Shown here: in pieces, positions 60,527 through 64,000 of the stretch | How the letters are laid out: every line of letters begins with the position of its first letter | How positions within the stretch are numbered: position 1 is the first letter of the stretch | Assembly (NCBI RefSeq): GCF_014648295.1 | Contig: NZ_BMQV01000017.1 | Span: forward strand, 1-64,000 | Direction of reading: 5' to 3' | DNA length: 64,000 nt | Origin: Shewanella saliphila | GTDB taxonomy: Bacteria > Pseudomonadota > Gammaproteobacteria > Enterobacterales > Shewanellaceae | Program-made: the position numbers and the translations under genes | Notes under the pieces: generated by a model | The model's database searches: none | Told to the model about the DNA's origin: nothing | The model's input: only the letters and a program-made list of their open reading frames with translations

Positions 60527-61342
60527 TTATCCTAAATTGACTTGGGCAATAATCGATTCAATTGCTGCCACTAACTGTTGATTTTTAACAATGTTTAACG
60601 CATCTGCATGGGGCGCAGTAAATTGTCCCTGGTCATTATCGAAATAACGCCCTGATGCATGAGCAAACTCATCAGACAGTGCCGCACGACATAAAATATC
60701 CGCGCCAATATTTAAGTCAGCACCGGCCATACCGTAGGCTTCTTTAACTAATTTACTGCCCAAAAATGACGCTGGATTAACGGCAATAAAAGCCGGTCCG
60801 CTATTTTGTAATGTGGTTGCTAAATGTACTGACCACATAGTGATAGCCAGTTTACTTTGCGCATATATCGCGCCATCAGCAGGCCCTGCATTTGCGCTGG
60901 CTAATGCAGCTAAATTAACGCTTGCTTGCGCCGCAGAAGATAAATTAACCACTCGGCCAGTGCTGTTTAACAAGGGCAGTAATCGCTGTGTTAATAAGTA
61001 AGGCGCAATGGTGTTAACCACAAAACGCACATCTAAATTATCTATGCTGGTAATTTGCGGCACTTTGTACACACCGGCATTATTAATAATCACATCAAGC
61101 TTATTGTGCTGAGCACTAATGGCATCAGCCAGTGCAGCAACATCACCTAAGTTCGATAAGTCAGCGCGGAAGCTTTCTATTTCGCTTGCACCGGGTATTG
61201 CTTTTAGCTCGGCCTCTACCTTGCTGAGTTTTTGTGCATTGCGACCGTGAATAAGGACATGATGACCTTCTGCAACCAACATTTTGGCTGTGGCTAAACC
61301 AATACCGTCGGTGACACCAGTGACCAAGATAATTTTTTTCAT
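60527..61342 (-). CDS. Short-chain dehydrogenase/reductase
   Basis: This 271-residue SDR has the NAD(P)-binding VTGVTDGIGLATA near residues 8-20, NNAGVYKVP, the catalytic Ser in NLSSAAQ and YAQSK with Tyr and Lys. A basic residue in GRNAQKL suggests NADPH preference. Substrate unknown. The frame opens 15 codons earlier; the ATG at 61342 begins the Rossmann fold directly. It is followed by the DUF465 gene ten bases downstream, and it lies beside an enoyl-CoA hydratase-like gene on the same strand. Confidence 0.87.
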   Translation of the reverse strand: MKKIILVTGVTDGIGLATAKMLVAEGHHVLIHGRNAQKLSKVEAELKAIPGASEIESFRADLSNLGDVAALADAISAQHNKLDVIINNAGVYKVPQITSIDNLDVRFVVNTIAPYLLTQRLLPLLNSTGRVVNLSSAAQASVNLAALASANAGPADGAIYAQSKLAITMWSVHLATTLQNSGPAFIAVNPASFLGSKLVKEAYGMAGADLNIGADILCRAALSDEFAHASGRYFDNDQGQFTAPHADALNIVKNQQLVAAIESIIAQVNLG

Positions 61343-61422
61343 AGTGTTATTGCCTCGCCTAATTAAATGGGTCATTAACGCTGACAAGGCACATCAGCGT
61401 TAATGATGAATCACGAATAAGG

Positions 61423-62268
61423 TTAGTTTATTTCTTGCACCTTCATCACTAACTCATTCCAATGACGTTGATTATCAATGTCATGCTCAAGCCCTTGCTC
61501 ATCGGCAATGGTGAAACGTTTAATGGCAGGGGTTTTGCTGGTTGCTTGATATAACCAATAAGCTTCCGCTTTTAGGGCTTCATCTATCGGCTTATCGATA
61601 GATTCGTATACTGCTTGTTTACAGGCATTAATTGATTCAGCTGGAAATTGAGCAATACGCTGTGCTAATGCATCAACATAAGGGCCAATTTCGTCAGGGT
61701 CTAATGCTTTGTTGATGGTGCCGTACGCTTCTGCTTCATCTGCTGTAAAGTCACGAGCACTTAAAATAATTTCTAATGCACGGCCTAAACCGGTTTGACG
61801 TGCCATGCGTGAAGCACCGCCGCCACAAGGTAAGATGCCCATGCCCACTTCCATTTGCATAAACTTATATTTACCGCGAGCAGCAAAACGCATATCACAC
61901 GCTAAAGCAAACTCATGCCCGCCGCCACGCGCAAAACCTTCTAACTTAGCAATGGTCGCTTGAGGTAACTTGCTAATTCGTTCAAGGATCACCTGTAAAT
62001 CAAGTAACTTAACATCTTCACGAGACACAGCCTCTGTCGACATATCTTTTAACAGGTTAGTGTCATAGTGCGATACCCACACTTCAGGATTGGCAGATTG
62101 AAACACCACGACTTTAGTGTCGCGGTCACGCTCAAGTCGCATTGCTAGACCATTTAAATCCGCTAACATCTCTTGGCCTTGTACATTAACAGTCCCAAAA
62201 TCGAATGTGACCGTTAAAATCCCGCCCTCTTGGGTCGCGTTAAATGTTGTATAACCTTGATATTTCAT
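61423..62268 (-). CDS. Enoyl-CoA hydratase/isomerase family protein
   Basis: This 281-residue crotonase-fold protein has the oxyanion pieces KLEGFARGGGHEFALACD and MEVGMGILPCGGGASRM. Both acidic residues of hydratases seem present (E in MEVGMG and E in GRALEIILSARDF), so hydratase activity is plausible. The middle and the C-terminus (about 200-281) are longer than usual. The substrate is not visible. It is upstream of the SDR gene and divergent from an MDR oxidoreductase. Confidence 0.85.
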   Translation of the reverse strand: MKYQGYTTFNATQEGGILTVTFDFGTVNVQGQEMLADLNGLAMRLERDRDTKVVVFQSANPEVWVSHYDTNLLKDMSTEAVSREDVKLLDLQVILERISKLPQATIAKLEGFARGGGHEFALACDMRFAARGKYKFMQMEVGMGILPCGGGASRMARQTGLGRALEIILSARDFTADEAEAYGTINKALDPDEIGPYVDALAQRIAQFPAESINACKQAVYESIDKPIDEALKAEAYWLYQATSKTPAIKRFTIADEQGLEHDIDNQRHWNELVMKVQEIN

Positions 62269-62630
62269 TGGATTGTTCCTTGTTATTTATTAGCTATGTA
62301 TTCGTTATTACTTATTAGGTGATGAGCACATGCTGTTCATCAATATTTTTAGCAAATGTGTAAATTTCGTTAATAAGATTAACAAGGACTCTCTCAATTG
62401 ATAATTGCCGCTACAGCATAAATAGTTTTAATATATTATTAATAATTAGCGGTTTCTTATGCTTTGTGATTAATTTTTTATTAATAGTGATTGTAATAAT
62501 TGGCTGTTTTTTATTCGAGTCGACACTGATTATTAATAAAAACTTAAAACACATTATTGTTTACTGGCCATTATCATTAACCCTCAAACGCCTATACTAG
62601 CTTCACACAAACACAACGAGGTTTTACACA
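62269..62630. other. Divergent intergenic region before the MDR gene
   Basis: No gene is evident. The stretch is AT-rich with several TTATTAATA-like copies. A promoter for the MDR gene is at 62571-62598; the promoter of the hydratase-like gene is not placed. Confidence 0.4.
62571..62598 (+). promoter_or_regulatory. Candidate sigma-70 promoter of the MDR gene
   Basis: TTATCA and TATACT are 16 bases apart, ending 32 bases before the ATG at 62631. Four of six and five of six consensus bases match. Confidence 0.5.
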
Positions 62631-63620
62631 ATGAAAGCTATGATAATTCGCGAATTTGGTGCAGCTGATGTTTTCGAGTCGGCAGACATTCTTAAGCCAA
62701 CAGTAAGTGCGGGTAATGTATTAGTCCGCTTAGCAGCAACCAGTGTTAATACCATTGACATGATGATCCGTGAAATGGGCGAAGCATTGCCTTTCTCGCC
62801 TAAAGCCCCTGCAGTATTAGGAATGGACTTTGCCGGTACCATTGAAGCAGTCGGTGAAGGCGTCACTGAATTTAACGTTGGCGATGAAATTTATGGCTGT
62901 GCTGGCGGTTTAGGTGACTTACCAGGCACACTTGCTCAATACATGTTGGCTGACGCTAAGCTTATTGCTCGTAAACCTAAAAATCTTTCTATGCGTGAAG
63001 CGGCTGCATTGCCTTTGGTGGGGATTACCGCATACGAAGGCTTAACGCGTGCAGGTATTGCAGAAGGTAAAAGTGTACTTGTACATGGTGGCGCCGGTGG
63101 TGTGGGTCACGTTGCAGTACAGCTTGCAAAACATTTTGGTGCAAACGTTTTTGCTACCGGAGCTGAAGGCACTCAAGCAGAATTAATTGAAAAGTTAGGC
63201 GCTAAAGCCATCAACTTTAAAACAGAAACAGTTGCCGATTACGTGGCAAAACACACTGACGGTGCGGGCTTTGATGTTATTTTAGATACCGTTGGCGGCG
63301 CAAACCTCACCAACTCTATTGAAGCCGCTAAATTAAACGGTCAAATTGCCACAACCTTATCCTTCATTGAATTAGATTTATCAATGGTACACATGAAAGG
63401 TTTGTCATTACATGTGGTCTTTATGTTAATCCCAATGATGCACAACATAGGTCGTGAAGTTCATGGCAATATCCTAGCTCAACTGGCTGAGATTGTTGAA
63501 GCTGGCGCATTAATACCTGTAGTTGATGAACAACGCTTTAGCCTAGAGCAAGTGACTGATGCGCATCAGTATTTAGCTAGCGGCAAAGCCATTGGTAAAG
63601 TGGTTATTGATATTAATTAA
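62631..63620 (+). CDS. Medium-chain dehydrogenase/quinone oxidoreductase-like protein
   Basis: This 329-residue MDR protein has an N-terminal GroES-like domain (AATSVNTIDMMIRE, GMDFAGTIEAVGEGV) and a Rossmann domain with VHGGAGGVGHVAVQLAKHFGA near 150-175. It lacks the cysteine and histidine zinc ligands of alcohol dehydrogenases, so it is a zinc-free NADPH:quinone or enoyl reductase type. The substrate is unknown. GAGG lies eight bases before the ATG. It is divergent from the enoyl-CoA hydratase-like gene. Confidence 0.88.
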   Translation: MKAMIIREFGAADVFESADILKPTVSAGNVLVRLAATSVNTIDMMIREMGEALPFSPKAPAVLGMDFAGTIEAVGEGVTEFNVGDEIYGCAGGLGDLPGTLAQYMLADAKLIARKPKNLSMREAAALPLVGITAYEGLTRAGIAEGKSVLVHGGAGGVGHVAVQLAKHFGANVFATGAEGTQAELIEKLGAKAINFKTETVADYVAKHTDGAGFDVILDTVGGANLTNSIEAAKLNGQIATTLSFIELDLSMVHMKGLSLHVVFMLIPMMHNIGREVHGNILAQLAEIVEAGALIPVVDEQRFSLEQVTDAHQYLASGKAIGKVVIDIN

Positions 63621-63626
63621 ACCACT

Positions 63627-63657
63627 TTAGGGCTCACATTAGTTATGTGAGCCCTAA
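63627..63657 (+). terminator. Strong hairpin after the MDR gene
   Basis: TTAGGGCTCACAT and ATGTGAGCCCTAA form a 13-bp perfect stem around TAGTT. No T run follows, so it might be a terminator aided by other factors or an mRNA-stabilising end. Confidence 0.6.
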
Positions 63658-63756
63658 CCTTTCACCATGATGTTGTCACGCTACCCCAAATTGATCCGAC
63701 ATTAAGCTGCGTTTCATCTTGGCTTAATCTTTACCCTCATATCGTACGGAAAGTAT

Positions 63757-64000
63757 ATGTTCGCTGTATCTTCAACACTTCGTACCCTTATCAGTAAAAC
63801 ATTGCCTTTATGCATTGGTTTATTTGCCATCATGTCGGTGCAATTAGTTGATTCGGTGTTTATCGGCTTATTAGGCGTTAATGAACTGGCCGCACACGGC
63901 ATGACATTACCGTTTCAAACACTGTTAATTGGTATTCAGGTGGGTATTGGCGTTGGCGCTACCGCGATTATGTCTCAAGCGATTGGCGCAAAAAAACATT
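63757..64000 (+). CDS. MATE family efflux transporter, N-terminal part (runs off the right edge)
   Basis: The 81 codons in the window begin MFAVSSTLRTLISKTLPLC and give the first two membrane segments of a MATE (multidrug and toxin extrusion) transporter: LFAIMSVQLVDSVFIGLLG with the conserved VDSVFIG, and GMTLPFQTLLIGIQVGIGVGATAIMSQAIGA. GGAAAG lies before the ATG. Substrates and completeness cannot be judged from this part. Confidence 0.85.
   Translation, partial: MFAVSSTLRTLISKTLPLCIGLFAIMSVQLVDSVFIGLLGVNELAAHGMTLPFQTLLIGIQVGIGVGATAIMSQAIGAKKH

Overview
The window looks like a piece of chromosome from a Shewanella species. This rests on gene content and order: the ycgN / lytic transglycosylase / ycgL genes beside minCDE, then rnd-fadD; a his operon with a His-rich leader peptide; pheST-ihfA; pdxH-yaiI-YceI-DUF3802; a eukaryotic-type speD beside speA; and Shewanella-type small hypothetical proteins. 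The base composition is AT-leaning, as in the cold-water S. frigidimarina-like group. Species placement is inference only. Almost everything is ordinary core chromosome; mobile DNA is limited to a truncated IS110-family transposase at the left edge and one small palindromic MITE-like insertion.

Layout. 1-390: 5' part of an IS110-family recombinase gene, its structured end and an orphaned terminator. 422-13244: ycgN, an MltB-like protein whose catalytic Glu position is Asn, ycgL; then minCDE on the plus strand; then a long minus-strand run yoaA, tsaB, a small protein, an M50-like membrane protease, an exported methyltransferase, an alpha/beta hydrolase, fadD and rnd. The rnd-fadD-tsaB-yoaA order resembles E. 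coli, with the protease/methyltransferase pair as an insert. 13412-16350: small exported proteins (DUF6265, a Tat-signal DUF1569/DinB-like protein) and a membrane-anchored helical-repeat protein. 16583-24052: complete histidine operon (leader, attenuator, hisGDCBHAFIE). 24140-31819: MscS channel, lipid A acyltransferase, pheST-ihfA, a double retropepsin-like (RimK-associated) domain protein, DUF3802. 31899-36828: YceI, YaiI, pdxH, speD, speA. 37425-40852: CvfB-like S1 protein, YceH, a two-gene ABC exporter. 41425-46116: cold-shock gene, rlmA and an unknown partner, sbcB, cdd. 46378-50050: ydbH-ynbE-ydbL envelope lipid-transport operon. 50145-55064: secreted small protein, 2OG-Fe(II) oxygenase, SulP transporter, Bcr/CflA MFS exporter. 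55412-57624: ilvIH. 57697-60516: kefG-like/kefB-like antiporter pair and a YdcH-like protein. 60527-63620: SDR, enoyl-CoA hydratase-like protein and a divergent MDR oxidoreductase. 63757-end: start of a MATE transporter.

How the genes work together. MinCDE places the division site. HisG to HisI carry PRPP and ATP to histidine under ribosome-mediated attenuation. SpeA and SpeD start polyamine synthesis (agmatine and decarboxylated SAM). IlvIH makes acetolactate for branched-chain amino acids. YdbH-YnbE-YdbL probably form a lipid bridge between the membranes. The KefG-like oxidoreductase probably activates the KefB-like K+/H+ antiporter.

I did not find a defence island, CRISPR array, prophage or biosynthetic cluster. 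The most unusual signals are the catalytic substitution in the MltB-like protein, the MITE-like element with TA duplication, the signal-peptide methyltransferase overlapping an M50 protease, the eukaryotic-type SpeD, the double DTGA-domain protein and the his attenuator. Many start sites were moved from the longest reading frame to a start with a better ribosome binding site; each case is noted.
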